From the NCBI GenBank assembly GCA_027079305.1, contig JALWVU010000055.1, forward strand, positions 434,001 through 498,000: 64,000 nucleotides of DNA, written 5' to 3'. The notes under the pieces are model-generated. The model did not search any database. It saw only the letters and a program-made list of their open reading frames with translations, and was not told the origin of the DNA. Positions within the stretch are counted from its first letter, which is position 1. The number at the start of each line of letters is the position of its first letter. This stretch comes from Aquificaceae bacterium. GTDB lineage: Bacteria > Aquificota > Aquificia > Aquificales > Aquificaceae. Positions 56,618 to 64,000 of the stretch are shown piece by piece. Both the position numbers and the translations under genes were made by a program.

Positions 56618-57196
56618 TCAATTTCTCGGGATCCTGAGGAGCGTTTCGAAAATCCTTCCCCCGTTCCTGACCTCCAGCCGGGCGCCGAGCCAGCCCGCCA
56701 GCTCCTTGGTGAGGCTTATCCCGAAACCAGTTCCCTTAAGTCTTTCTTTGTTTTCCGAAACCTGGTTAACTATGCGCAGGCCCACCTCCCCGTCCCTGGC
56801 CTCACACTCCACCCTGACCTCCCCTTCTCTGGGGGAGAACTTAACAGCGTTGTGGAGGAGGTTGTAGACTATCCTCTTGAGGAGGAACTCGTTCGTTTTA
56901 AGCCTGAGATCGCAGTCCTCGAGCCGAACCCTTACCTTCTTCAGATCCGCCAGAAGGCCCAGCTCGGAGAGCGTGTCCTCGAGGATACTTCTGAGGGAGA
57001 CCTCCTTCATCTCACCCTCCCTGAACCTCTCTAAAAGCTCTGTGTCGAGGAGGTATTTCAGAAGCAGATCTATGCTGTCCACGGTGAGGATTATGTCTCT
57101 GTCGAAGCGCCCTGGATCCGCCTCCACCACGCTCTTGAGAGCGGAGACCTTGTTGGCAAGCTCGTGTATTATGATCCTCCTTGCCTCCCGCACCAC
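56618..57196 (-). CDS. Small histidine-kinase-like ATPase without sensor
   Basis: 192 residues. The H box is IIIHELANKVSAL; the N box NLLHNAVKFSPREG; the G-rich lid GTGFGISLTKELAGW. The D/G1 box is degenerate (LRIVNQVSE), so ATP binding may be weak. No sensor, membrane helix or receiver. The length is too short for a full kinase, so it may receive a partner sensor or act as a dimerisation/phosphotransfer protein. It lies after the polysaccharide operon, 33 bases from the lipoprotein gene, and may belong to it. Confidence 0.75.
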   Translation of the reverse strand: MVREARRIIIHELANKVSALKSVVEADPGRFDRDIILTVDSIDLLLKYLLDTELLERFREGEMKEVSLRSILEDTLSELGLLADLKKVRVRLEDCDLRLKTNEFLLKRIVYNLLHNAVKFSPREGEVRVECEARDGEVGLRIVNQVSENKERLKGTGFGISLTKELAGWLGARLEVRNGGRIFETLLRIPRN

Positions 57197-57229
57197 ACTG
57201 CAATTATAAAACGGATCCCCTCTGGCTTT

Positions 57230-58147
57230 CTACAGGGCTTCAAAGCTGTGAATCACAAAGCCCTTTACTCCATCACATGCAACGCTTTTCAGATCCACAA
57301 CCTTATCTCTCGGAAAGGTGAGGCGCTTTCCCTTCACCTCGTAGATTCCCACAAGCTCTAAAAACCTCTCACCCACCTTATAGACGTAGTGCTTCTCATC
57401 CCTCTGGGGATTTATCTCGAGGCCTATTAAAACGGGCTTTCCGAGCTTTTTCCCGAGGGCGATCTCCTCTCCGCTCAGCTTGAGAGCCTCCGAGAGGTTG
57501 TTCCTGTATGCCATCACCACCACCTCGTCCGCCTCCTCGAAGATAAGCTCTATGAGGCTCCTTTTCCCGACGGGAACCTTCTCATACCAGAAGGGAACCA
57601 CCACAGAGAGCTTTACATTTCCGAGCTCCCTCTTTATCCTTCGGATCTCTTCGAGGAGCTTCCTCGCATACCACTCCCTTCTCAGGTTGAAGTCGGGATT
57701 CTGGTAGGGCTCTATATCAATCTGGAAGCCGTCTGCGGGAAACTTTTTAACGTAAGATACGGGAAAGTTCAGCCCGTCCCTGCCCCCGTCGAGGAGGTAA
57801 ACCTCCAGCCCCATATCTTTAATTTTCTCGATGTGCTCCCTTTTGAGCCTCCTGCTCAGCTGGAGGTAGACCCTTTTCACCCCCAATCTTTTTACAGCGG
57901 AGACGAGATCCTTCCATCTTCTCTCAAGCTTCCTTAGGTCCCAGATCCAGAGGGCCACAAAACCCTCTCCCTCAGAGCACTCGGGAGGAGGGAGTTTTAC
58001 TGGTTTCTCTTCCTCTTTAAGGGGATTTTCCCTGTGGTAGGAGATGCTCAAACCCCTTTCGGAAGGGCTTATGTCTATGTAGTTCACGTCCCTGAGCTTC
58101 TGGGAGCATCCTGCAATGAGGAGCAGAAGAATCATCAGGAACCTCAC
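57230..58147 (-). CDS. Lipoprotein with TIM-barrel glycosidase-like domain
   Basis: 305 residues. The signal LMILLLLIAGCS has a lipobox Cys at about 14. The body has strand-helix order with FVALWIWDLRKLERRWKDLV, VKRVYLQLSRRLKREH, DGFQIDIEPYQNPDF and KLSVVVPFWYEKV, like a glycoside-hydrolase-type barrel. The Asp/Glu of QIDIEPY are candidate catalytic residues. No exact family named. Its start overlaps the phosphatase-like gene (ATGA), so it is the last coupled gene of the polysaccharide operon and may act on the polymer at the membrane. Confidence 0.7.
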   Translation of the reverse strand: MRFLMILLLLIAGCSQKLRDVNYIDISPSERGLSISYHRENPLKEEEKPVKLPPPECSEGEGFVALWIWDLRKLERRWKDLVSAVKRLGVKRVYLQLSRRLKREHIEKIKDMGLEVYLLDGGRDGLNFPVSYVKKFPADGFQIDIEPYQNPDFNLRREWYARKLLEEIRRIKRELGNVKLSVVVPFWYEKVPVGKRSLIELIFEEADEVVVMAYRNNLSEALKLSGEEIALGKKLGKPVLIGLEINPQRDEKHYVYKVGERFLELVGIYEVKGKRLTFPRDKVVDLKSVACDGVKGFVIHSFEAL

Positions 58148-58623
58148 TTTGCCACCCCCAGGAGCCTCTCCGCCACGAAGCCCACCCTGTGCCTTCCCAA
58201 GTAGCAGTGGATGTAAACTTTCTCGCTCTTATGTTTTTCCAATATCTTCCTTATCTTTTCTATCTGTCTGTAGTTCTCTGGAGAGTCGAGGTTCAGGAAG
58301 GAGAGGGGAACGTTGTAGAAGGCGAGCCTGAACTCTCTTACGAGCTTCTTCTCCTTTTCAAGAAGGCTCTTCTCAAAGGGAAGGGAGGGATTGAGGAGAG
58401 AGACGATCACCTTGACCTCGTTCACTTTGACGAGCTTCTCCAGATCTTTTCTGTGGGGATAGGGGCCGATTATTATGCTCTCGGTCACGTAGCGAGCCTC
58501 GCCCTGGATCATCCTCAGGGGAAAGAGGTAAGGCTCTATATAGCTGAAGTAGACCGAGGCCATAGAGAAGAGGTAGCCGATGAAGACAGCTATGAAGATC
58601 AGCCTAAGAACCTTTCCAAGCAT
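58144..58623 (-). CDS. Membrane-anchored dual-specificity phosphatase-like protein (active Cys present)
   Basis: 159 residues. An N-terminal helix (about 5-28) anchors it. A dual-specificity phosphatase fold follows: SIIIGPYPHRKDLEKL, VKVIVSLLNPSLPFEK, and the phosphate loop IHCYLGRHR, which fits HCx5R. The upstream general acid is not clear. It overlaps its paralogue upstream by 20 bases and the lipoprotein by 4. Its substrate could be a protein, lipid or sugar phosphate in the polymer pathway. Confidence 0.8.
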   Translation of the reverse strand: MLGKVLRLIFIAVFIGYLFSMASVYFSYIEPYLFPLRMIQGEARYVTESIIIGPYPHRKDLEKLVKVNEVKVIVSLLNPSLPFEKSLLEKEKKLVREFRLAFYNVPLSFLNLDSPENYRQIEKIRKILEKHKSEKVYIHCYLGRHRVGFVAERLLGVAK

Positions 58624-59104
58624 TTAGAACCTCCTTAATGTATTTGGTTCGGATCCTTCCGAGATAGCTGTGAACGTAAACCCTTTGCCTCCTGTAGCGC
58701 CTGAGGTAATACCTGAGCCTCTTCAAACTCCTCTCGTTCTCGACGAAGGGCTTGAGGGGAACGGAGACGAAGGTAAAGCCTCTACTTTTTAAAAACCTCC
58801 TCTCGTGCTCAAGGAGCTGTCTCTCGTGATACATGTCCCCGTCGAGGAGGGAGATGACAACCTTTATCCTGTTTTCCTTCAGGAACCTGAGCATCCTCTC
58901 CTCACCGAGGTAGCTCCCGACCCAGAGGTTTCTGCTGACCTTTCGAGGCTCCGCCTTCAGAAACTGCAGGGGGAGGAGATACCTCTCGTATTTTGGAAAG
59001 TTTGTAAAGGAGATGAAGATCAGAACAGCAGCACTCAGAGCTACTATGGAGAACACGGTCCTTAGCGTTAATGTAAGCAGGTTATCGAGCAGGGCTCTGA
59101 GCAT
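58604..59104 (-). CDS. Membrane-anchored phosphatase-like paralogue with Cys to Ser at the active site
   Basis: 166 residues. An N-terminal helix (about 10-32), then NLWVGSYLGEERMLRFLKEN, KVVISLLDGDMYHERQLLEH and a phosphate loop VHSYLGRIR. The alignment with the neighbour (HCYLGRHR) is direct, so the nucleophile Cys has become Ser while His, Gly and Arg remain. That form binds phosphate without turnover, so it is a likely pseudophosphatase. It overlaps the glycosyltransferase by 23 bases and its active paralogue by 20. Confidence 0.8.
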   Translation of the reverse strand: MLRALLDNLLTLTLRTVFSIVALSAAVLIFISFTNFPKYERYLLPLQFLKAEPRKVSRNLWVGSYLGEERMLRFLKENRIKVVISLLDGDMYHERQLLEHERRFLKSRGFTFVSVPLKPFVENERSLKRLRYYLRRYRRQRVYVHSYLGRIRTKYIKEVLNAWKGS

Positions 59105-60503
59105 GCGTCTCCTCTATCTTCTTTCTTTTCGGCTTTCCCCACACCCTTTTCCAGAACTGGAATGTGGCCACGAACCTCTCCATAACTATCAGCTGTCTGT
59201 ATCCGAATATTTCGAAGACGCTGAAAAGTATGAGCTTGAGGATGTCCCTCAGAGACCCGTATCTCCTGAAGAGGAGGTTGTCAAGAAGGATAGAGCCCCA
59301 GCTTATTAAAACCCCCCAGCCGAAGGCGACGAGGAAGAAAAGGAGGGCAAAGTCCCTGCTCAGCATACCGAAGAGGTAGAAGAGGACCACGCCAAGGTAT
59401 CCGAGAAACTCCACGAAGGGGCCCAGGGCCTCCACGAAGACGAAGTAGGGATAGCCGAACAATCCCACCCAGCCGAACTTGGGATTGAAGAACATCTCCT
59501 TGCTGTAGAGGAGGCTGTCTATGAGGCCCCTGTGCCACCTGTTCCTCTGCCTGAGGAGGGAACTGAGATCCGAAGGAACCTGTGTCCAGCAGATGGGATC
59601 GGGCATGAAGACGATCCTGTAGGGGATCCCCCTCTCGCCGAAGTGCTTGTGCATCCTCACCACCAGGTCCATGTCCTCCCCCACCGTGTGCCTGTAGCCT
59701 CCCACCGCGATGGCGGCGTCCTTCCTGAATATCCCGAAGGCCCCCGATATGATCAGGAGGCTGTTGAAGAGGTTCCAGGCGGTCCTTCCCGTCAGGAAGC
59801 CCCTCACGTATTCGATGACCTGAAAGACCTCCACCCACTTCTTGGGAGCTTTTATTTCCACGACCCTCCCGTGCCTGACCACGCACCCGTTTAGGGCCCT
59901 CACCACCCCTCCCGTCGCTATCACCCTCCTGTCCTCCACGAAGAGCCTGGAAGCCCTCAGGAGGGCCTCCTCCTCGAGGATGGAGTCCGCATCTATACAG
60001 CAGAAGAGGGGATAACTGCAGACGTTTATACCGCAGTTGAGGGCGTCCGCCTTCCCCCCGTTCTCCTTGTCCACCACAATCAGGTTGGGATGATCGAGGG
60101 AGACGTAGATGTCCCTTATGGGCTTGTGGTCCAGAACCTTGCGGACGGGCTTTTCTATCCTCACGAGCCTGAAGGCCTCCTTGAGCTTCTCCACAGTCTT
60201 GTCCGTGGAGCCGTCGCTTATGACGACCACCTCGAACTCGGGATAGTGGAGCCTGAGGAGGGACTTAACGCTGGGGACTATGGTCTCCTCCTCGTTGTAG
60301 GCGGGGACGAGTATGGAGATGGGCCTGTAGAGGATGTTGGAGAGCATAAGCTCGAGCTTCTCCCTCCTCACGAGGATTATGTGTCTGTAGAGATGGTATA
60401 GGGAGATGAGGATAAAGAGCGTGTATATGCCGTTGACCGCCGTGAAGTAGATGAGTATGAGAAGCTGGAACCCGAGAAGGAAGTAGGCCAGGGCCTCAAG
60501 CAT
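59082..60503 (-). CDS. Family-2 processive glycosyltransferase (PgaC/hyaluronan-synthase-like)
   Basis: 473 residues. Two N-terminal helices (about 1-35), then a GT-A domain: ISILVPAYNEEETIVPSVKS, VVISDGSTDKTVEKLK, NGGKADALNCGINVC and the D-x-D CCIDADSILE. A catalytic acidic residue follows in TVGEDMDLVVRMHK, and the processivity motif is QRNRWHRG. Three or four C-terminal helices follow. It polymerises a beta-linked polysaccharide from a nucleotide sugar. It overlaps the HEAT-repeat gene by 8 bases. The sugar cannot be told from sequence. Confidence 0.93.
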   Translation of the reverse strand: MLEALAYFLLGFQLLILIYFTAVNGIYTLFILISLYHLYRHIILVRREKLELMLSNILYRPISILVPAYNEEETIVPSVKSLLRLHYPEFEVVVISDGSTDKTVEKLKEAFRLVRIEKPVRKVLDHKPIRDIYVSLDHPNLIVVDKENGGKADALNCGINVCSYPLFCCIDADSILEEEALLRASRLFVEDRRVIATGGVVRALNGCVVRHGRVVEIKAPKKWVEVFQVIEYVRGFLTGRTAWNLFNSLLIISGAFGIFRKDAAIAVGGYRHTVGEDMDLVVRMHKHFGERGIPYRIVFMPDPICWTQVPSDLSSLLRQRNRWHRGLIDSLLYSKEMFFNPKFGWVGLFGYPYFVFVEALGPFVEFLGYLGVVLFYLFGMLSRDFALLFFLVAFGWGVLISWGSILLDNLLFRRYGSLRDILKLILFSVFEIFGYRQLIVMERFVATFQFWKRVWGKPKRKKIEETHAQSPAR

Positions 60504-61632
60504 TCCTCACCTCCAGCTCCTGCAGGAAGTATCTGGCGGTATCCTGGGCGAACCTGTCCTCGGAGGAGAGGAGCTTCTCGAACACCTCCCTCGCCCTGTC
60601 TTTGAAGTAGAGTATGGTCCTCCCAGCGTTTATCCTCACGTGGTAGCTCTCGTCCTTTAGCCTCTCCACAAGGGCTTCCCCCACCCTCTCCCAGGGGCAG
60701 AGGAAGGCGAACCTGCAGGCGACCGCCCTCACCCTCCAGTCGGGATGGATCAGGTTCTCGAGGATAACCTCGCACGCTCCCTCGAAGCCCATGAGCCCCA
60801 AGGCCCTCACACAGCTTATCCTCATGGCTGTGTCCTCCCTGTATCTCCCGTAAACCCTGAGGACGAAGCCCCCCAGGCTCGGCATCCTCTTGTTGCCCAG
60901 AGCCTCCACAAAGGCCCTGAGGAAGAAGGGTCTCTCAGAAAACTTTTCCCAGACAAACTCGAGGAACTCCTCGAGCCTTCCCTTCTCCGAGAAGGTATCC
61001 AGGAGATCGAACCACAGAAACTCCACAAACTTGAAGCTCACATACTTCATCCTCTCGAGGCTCATGAAGAGGAACTCCACGTCCCGAAAGTCTTCCGCCA
61101 GAAGCGCATAAGAGAAAATGAGCCTCTCCATTACCCACTCCCTCTCCTCCTTCTCGAGCTCTTCCTTCAGCTTCTCCTTTATATCGCGAACCTTCAGGTA
61201 GGCCAGCTTCTCGTAGGCGACCACCCTGTCGTGGACTATGAAGCTCCTTGTCTTCCTCAGGTAGTAGTCCACGACCCCCATCTCCTGGGCTATCTGGCGG
61301 ACCTTTTCCGTGAAGGCTCCCTTGAACTTCTTGAGGATCTCCAAACACACGTCCCCGAGAGCCTCCTTCTCTATGTCTCCCTTGGGAGGATCGATGCTCC
61401 CTTCACCGATGACCGCGTTCACAACCTGATCGCTGTATCTGTCGTAGGCCCTTTTGTAGAGCCTGTCCCTCCTGTCCACGTATATCCTGTGGACCACGGT
61501 AGTTAGGGCCAGGAAGAGGTCGACCGCTCCGAGGAAGAGGATAACCTTCCACAGAAAGGCCTTCAGCTCTTCTGGACCTACGAAGCTTATCCTCTGGAGG
61601 ATCTCCCCCAGATCACCACCAAAGCCTTCCAT
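60496..61632 (-). CDS. HEAT-repeat protein with N-terminal membrane helix
   Basis: 378 residues. A membrane helix at about 25-45 (LWKVILFLGAVDLFLALTTV). Helical body with HEAT-like repeats in the last third: MRISCVRALGLMGFEGACEV, HPDWRVRAVACRFAFL, ESYHVRINAGRTILY, RFAQDTARYFLQELE. Likely a scaffold that organises the synthase. It overlaps the barrel frame upstream by 20 bases and the glycosyltransferase by 8. Similar HEAT genes accompany GT2/YaiO polysaccharide loci, which is why I place it in the complex. Confidence 0.75.
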   Translation of the reverse strand: MEGFGGDLGEILQRISFVGPEELKAFLWKVILFLGAVDLFLALTTVVHRIYVDRRDRLYKRAYDRYSDQVVNAVIGEGSIDPPKGDIEKEALGDVCLEILKKFKGAFTEKVRQIAQEMGVVDYYLRKTRSFIVHDRVVAYEKLAYLKVRDIKEKLKEELEKEEREWVMERLIFSYALLAEDFRDVEFLFMSLERMKYVSFKFVEFLWFDLLDTFSEKGRLEEFLEFVWEKFSERPFFLRAFVEALGNKRMPSLGGFVLRVYGRYREDTAMRISCVRALGLMGFEGACEVILENLIHPDWRVRAVACRFAFLCPWERVGEALVERLKDESYHVRINAGRTILYFKDRAREVFEKLLSSEDRFAQDTARYFLQELEVRNA

Positions 61633-62296
61633 AAGCGCTCACCCCGAACCTTCTGTAGAGTCCTCTCCTGTCCTCGAACTTGATAGAGGCTCCCAGGCTG
61701 AACCTTTCCGTGAGCCTCAGCTCACCGCCTGCGCCAGCTGAGAAGGTAGAGTATCTAATGAAGTCCTCCCCCGCCTGGAGTCTCTCGGAGGAGGTCCCGA
61801 AGGAGATGGAGAAGAAGAGCTCTTTCCGCCTGTCTTTGTAGCCGAACCTGTTTAGCAGAGAGAATGTGGATCTCTTCACGTTCAGATAGAGTGTGGCCGT
61901 GTGGTATGTGCCTTCCGGAAAGTATAAGGTTACGGAGGGAGCAAGAAGGAAGACCTCCGAGCTTCCGAACCTCATGTATCTGAGATTCACTCCAGGCTCT
62001 ATCCTCCTGTAGGATCTGAAGATACCTCCCCCCAAACTATACTGGGGGAGGAAGTCCGCCTCTGGAGATATGTCCCCAGACAGATAGCCCCAGAAGCCTC
62101 CGCCGATCCTCCTGTAGTAGTCGAGGCCGAGCTGGGAGTTCTCCCTCCCGAACCTGTTTACCAAACCCACCCTGCCTATCAGGGAACCTCCGAGGATCCC
62201 CGAGAACTTGGACTCCAAGAAGACCTCTTTATCCGTGAAGTCCCTGCCCTCATACCAGTAGTAGCCCGCCCTCAGGCGCAGGTAGTTGGGATAGAG
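61613..62296 (-). CDS. YaiO-type outer-membrane beta-barrel, in the second frame of the TPR gene
   Basis: Continuous frame from the A9 run to 61613. It reads LYPNYLRLRAGYYWYEGRDF, then IGRVGLVNRFGRENSQLGLD and many amphipathic strands ending in an aromatic (VSAYGRLWW), the form of an outer-membrane barrel. I recognise the YaiO family pattern. The first in-frame start is a TTG at 62218 inside the barrel, with no ribosome site, so the frame is most likely expressed as the C-terminal part of the TPR protein at 62272-63111 through a one-base shift at the A run. Probably an export pore for the polymer. Confidence 0.75.
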   Translation of the reverse strand, partial: LYPNYLRLRAGYYWYEGRDFTDKEVFLESKFSGILGGSLIGRVGLVNRFGRENSQLGLDYYRRIGGGFWGYLSGDISPEADFLPQYSLGGGIFRSYRRIEPGVNLRYMRFGSSEVFLLAPSVTLYFPEGTYHTATLYLNVKRSTFSLLNRFGYKDRRKELFFSISFGTSSERLQAGEDFIRYSTFSAGAGGELRLTERFSLGASIKFEDRRGLYRRFGVSAYGRLWW

Positions 62297-63111
62297 TTTT
62301 TTTTTACGATCTTCCTCGGCTGGAGCAGGGAGTAGATCTCCCTTATCTCCCTGTCCTGGGGATACCTCTCCATCAGGTGTGCGAATACCCTGCGGGCCTC
62401 ATCTCGTCTTCCAGTCCTTATGTATAGCCTTCCCAGCCTCATGCCCGTGTCGTAGCTCTTCTCTTCCTCGTAGAGCTTTTCGAGGAGATCTATCGCTTCT
62501 TCGAGCTTTCCCTCCTTCTCGAGTCTGTCCACCTTCTCTAAGATCATCTTGATCTCCACCCTCCTCCTCTCGTCCGCAAGGCTCGGATCGAGCCTTTCAA
62601 GCTCCCTGTAGATCTTCAGAGACTCCTCGTATTTGCCCTGCCAGAAGAGGACCCTCGCCAGCTGGAGCCTCACCTCCCTGCTGTCGGGATACCGTCTGGA
62701 GAGCTCCCTGTAGATCTCCTCAGCCTTCTCATACTCCCTGCGCTTTATGTAGAGCCGGGCCAGCCTCATCCCGAGGTCGTAGGTAAAGAACTTGCTCCTC
62801 TTTGCCTCGTAACGGGGAAGGACTATCCTCTCGGGCACGAGATCGCACTTCCTCACGAAGGCGTCCCTGAAGACCTCCCTCGCCCTCCTGAGAAGTTTTA
62901 CAGCGTTCTCCCTCTTTTTGAAAAAGCCGGCCCTCAAGGTGTATATATCCCCGATCTTCTCTATCCTCACGTAGGGGAAGGTGCTCACGTATCTTATAGC
63001 ACGCCTTAGATCCTCGAACTTCCTTGAAGAAGCCATCTGGACGCAGTAGTAGGTCTCCCTCGCGAAGGTAGAAAAAGAGAGGACTATTAGCAGGAGGAAT
63101 ATAAGTCTCAT
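62272..63111 (-). CDS. TPR-repeat secreted protein, N-terminal part of a TPR-YaiO barrel
   Basis: 279 residues as read. A signal peptide (about 1-17, LIFLLLIVLSFSTFA). An SPOR-like segment (about 20-90, YYCVQMASSRKFEDL and YTLRAGFFKKRENA). TPR-like repeats with A/G-x-Y spacing: EYEKAEEIYRELSRRYPDS, YEESLKIYRELERLDP, GRRDEARRVFAHLMERYPQD. It runs into A9 (62297-62305), after which this frame soon stops (KNSIPTTCA). One extra A would join it to the barrel frame as one protein of about 500 residues, the normal TPR-then-barrel YaiO layout. Start overlaps the response regulator stop (ATGA). Confidence 0.8.
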   Translation of the reverse strand: MRLIFLLLIVLSFSTFARETYYCVQMASSRKFEDLRRAIRYVSTFPYVRIEKIGDIYTLRAGFFKKRENAVKLLRRAREVFRDAFVRKCDLVPERIVLPRYEAKRSKFFTYDLGMRLARLYIKRREYEKAEEIYRELSRRYPDSREVRLQLARVLFWQGKYEESLKIYRELERLDPSLADERRRVEIKMILEKVDRLEKEGKLEEAIDLLEKLYEEEKSYDTGMRLGRLYIRTGRRDEARRVFAHLMERYPQDREIREIYSLLQPRKIVKKNSIPTTCA

Positions 63112-63458
63112 TTAAGGGACTCCAGCTTCCTTATGAGGTGGTTCAGGCTGAAGGGCTTTATTACGTAGTCCCTCGCTCCGAGGTCGTAGGCCTTCTCTAT
63201 GTTGAAGTCCTGGGAGAGAACGCTCATGACTATGACAGGTATATCGGAACCAGCGTTCCTGAGTTCACTCAGGGCGTCGAAGCCCGACTTTCCGGGCATG
63301 TTGATGTCCAGAAGTATGACGTCGGGCTTAAAATCTTTCACAGCCTCCAGGATCCCTTCAGCGCTCTCCATCCACATGACCTCGTGCCCCCTGTTCTCGA
63401 GGGCTGTCTTTACCATCTTTCCTATAACGGGCTCGTCGTCCACAACGAGGACCTTCAT
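63108..63458 (-). CDS. Single-domain response regulator
   Basis: 116 residues, receiver only: VLVVDDEPV, phospho-acceptor Asp in VILLDINMPGKSG, Ser in IVMSVLS and Lys in DYVIKPFS. First gene of the leftward polysaccharide operon, coupled to the TPR gene by ATGA. The kinase is unknown; the small kinase-like gene at 56,618 and the GHKL gene at 63,484 are candidates. A TATAAT box lies 8 bases before the ATG (63472-63467). Confidence 0.92.
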   Translation of the reverse strand: MKVLVVDDEPVIGKMVKTALENRGHEVMWMESAEGILEAVKDFKPDVILLDINMPGKSGFDALSELRNAGSDIPVIVMSVLSQDFNIEKAYDLGARDYVIKPFSLNHLIRKLESLK

Positions 63459-63466
63459 TTCCTGGA

Positions 63467-63474
63467 ATTATAAT
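63467..63474. promoter_or_regulatory. Shared divergent -10 element ATTATAAT
   Basis: ATTATAAT gives TATAAT on both strands. Starts of the response regulator (63458, leftward) and the GHKL gene (63484, rightward) each lie about 9 bases away, so both messages would have almost no leader. Only one could be used at a time. Confidence 0.4.
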
Positions 63475-63483
63475 AAAGGAGAG

Positions 63484-64000
63484 ATGTTAAGTTTATCCTA
63501 TGAAGATCTTCACTACTTCTTAGATCGAATTCTTTCCCAAGAAATCATCGATTTAACATGGTATGATTTTATTGATCCTCTGTACTGGACAATACTTAAG
63601 GCCGAAAAAGATAGGAGGCAGAAGCAAAATCGGAACATGGATATAAAATTGGATCCTTTATCACGTGCATCTACTTATTCGAGATATATCTTGGGATACT
63701 TCGACACGGAAACCACCGTTCCTATCAGAACTGTTAGAAACCGAGCGCAAATAGATAAGTTTACTCAGGAATTAGTTGTCGCAATGAGGTTGGATGAAAT
63801 GGAACTTGATGTGGAAGATCAAGAGTTTTTCAAATATATAATCAGCGAGCTTTTAACTAATGCGATAGATCATGGGCAATCCTCTGCGGTAGTAAGTGCT
63901 CAGAGATTTCCTAACCTAAATGAAATAGAGATTGCGGTTGTGGATACAGGGTTGGGGTTTTTCCATACTATAAAGAGGAAGCACGAAGTCAACTCGCCAT
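63484..64000 (+). CDS. GHKL-type ATP-binding protein, 3' truncated by window
   Basis: 172 codons are visible from ATG 63484 after AAGGAG. An N-terminal part (about 1-110) is unrecognised. Then comes ISELLTNAIDHGQSSAVVSA, an N-box like that of histidine-kinase and anti-sigma-type ATPases, and IAVVDTGLGFFHTIKRK, a D-x-G-x-G box. A cytoplasmic regulator or STAS-linked ATPase is likely; the end lies outside. Codon use has more CAA, TCT and CGA than its neighbours, hinting at a different origin. Confidence 0.75.
   Translation, partial: MLSLSYEDLHYFLDRILSQEIIDLTWYDFIDPLYWTILKAEKDRRQKQNRNMDIKLDPLSRASTYSRYILGYFDTETTVPIRTVRNRAQIDKFTQELVVAMRLDEMELDVEDQEFFKYIISELLTNAIDHGQSSAVVSAQRFPNLNEIEIAVVDTGLGFFHTIKRKHEVNSP

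Overview
The window is bacterial and most likely comes from a thermophilic member of the Aquificota (a Hydrogenivirga- or Thermovibrio-like organism). The proteins are rich in Lys, Glu, Arg and Ile, arginine is written mostly as AGG/AGA and isoleucine often as ATA, and genes are tightly packed with many 1-4 base stop/start overlaps. The genus is inference; the sequence itself only shows a compact thermophile-style genome.

Left core region (1-23,460). It opens with the end of a DUF1461 membrane protein. A leftward cAMP-type signalling operon follows: CHASE2 cyclase, class II cyclic-nucleotide phosphodiesterase and a cyclic-nucleotide-binding protein. Next is a mercury resistance operon (merT, merP, merA) preceded by a decapitated CsoR-type regulator, then two tiny membrane proteins with RidA, then dnaK behind a textbook promoter. 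A chemotaxis/flagellar block follows: cheW, cheA, cheV, a 91-residue stand-alone receptor tip and a soluble globin-sensor receptor with a CZB zinc domain run leftward, while fliM, cheZ, cheY, a second soluble receptor, a J-domain protein and a PilZ protein run rightward. A sirtuin, a DUF488 protein, a three-domain lipoate-ligase fusion and a small lipoprotein complete the block.

Accessory island (about 23,460-54,017). It starts at a 3' fragment of a tRNA-Pro gene and ends beside an intact tRNA-Arg(UCU). No integrase is visible. It is dense with conflict and toxin-antitoxin genes, both intact and decayed: a zeta-type toxin, two Fic proteins, several AbiEii or nucleotidyltransferase genes, an AbiEi antitoxin, HipA with a broken HipB, a BrnT/BrnA-like pair, an RHH antitoxin pair, an AT-rich type III restriction-modification operon, a PLD-ATPase fusion and an ATPase_2-family ATPase. 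Three features unify it. Three proteins are built of a 14-residue Trp repeat (xAGWxDPxEAxxWY). Six copies of a palindrome TTGGGA-N8-TCCYAA lie between gene units, five of them 50-75 bases before a start codon. Many unrelated proteins end in an Arg/Lys/Pro/Gly-rich tail. These make the island the best candidate for an undescribed system.

Right core region (54,018-64,000). After tRNA-Arg come nth, a DUF151 nuclease and miaB, a small histidine-kinase-like ATPase, and a leftward exopolysaccharide-type operon. That operon encodes a response regulator, a TPR protein joined to a YaiO-type outer-membrane barrel across an A9 frameshift, a HEAT-repeat membrane protein, a GT2 synthase, two dual-specificity-phosphatase-like membrane proteins (one with the catalytic Cys replaced by Ser) and a lipoprotein. 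A GHKL ATP-binding protein runs off the right edge.
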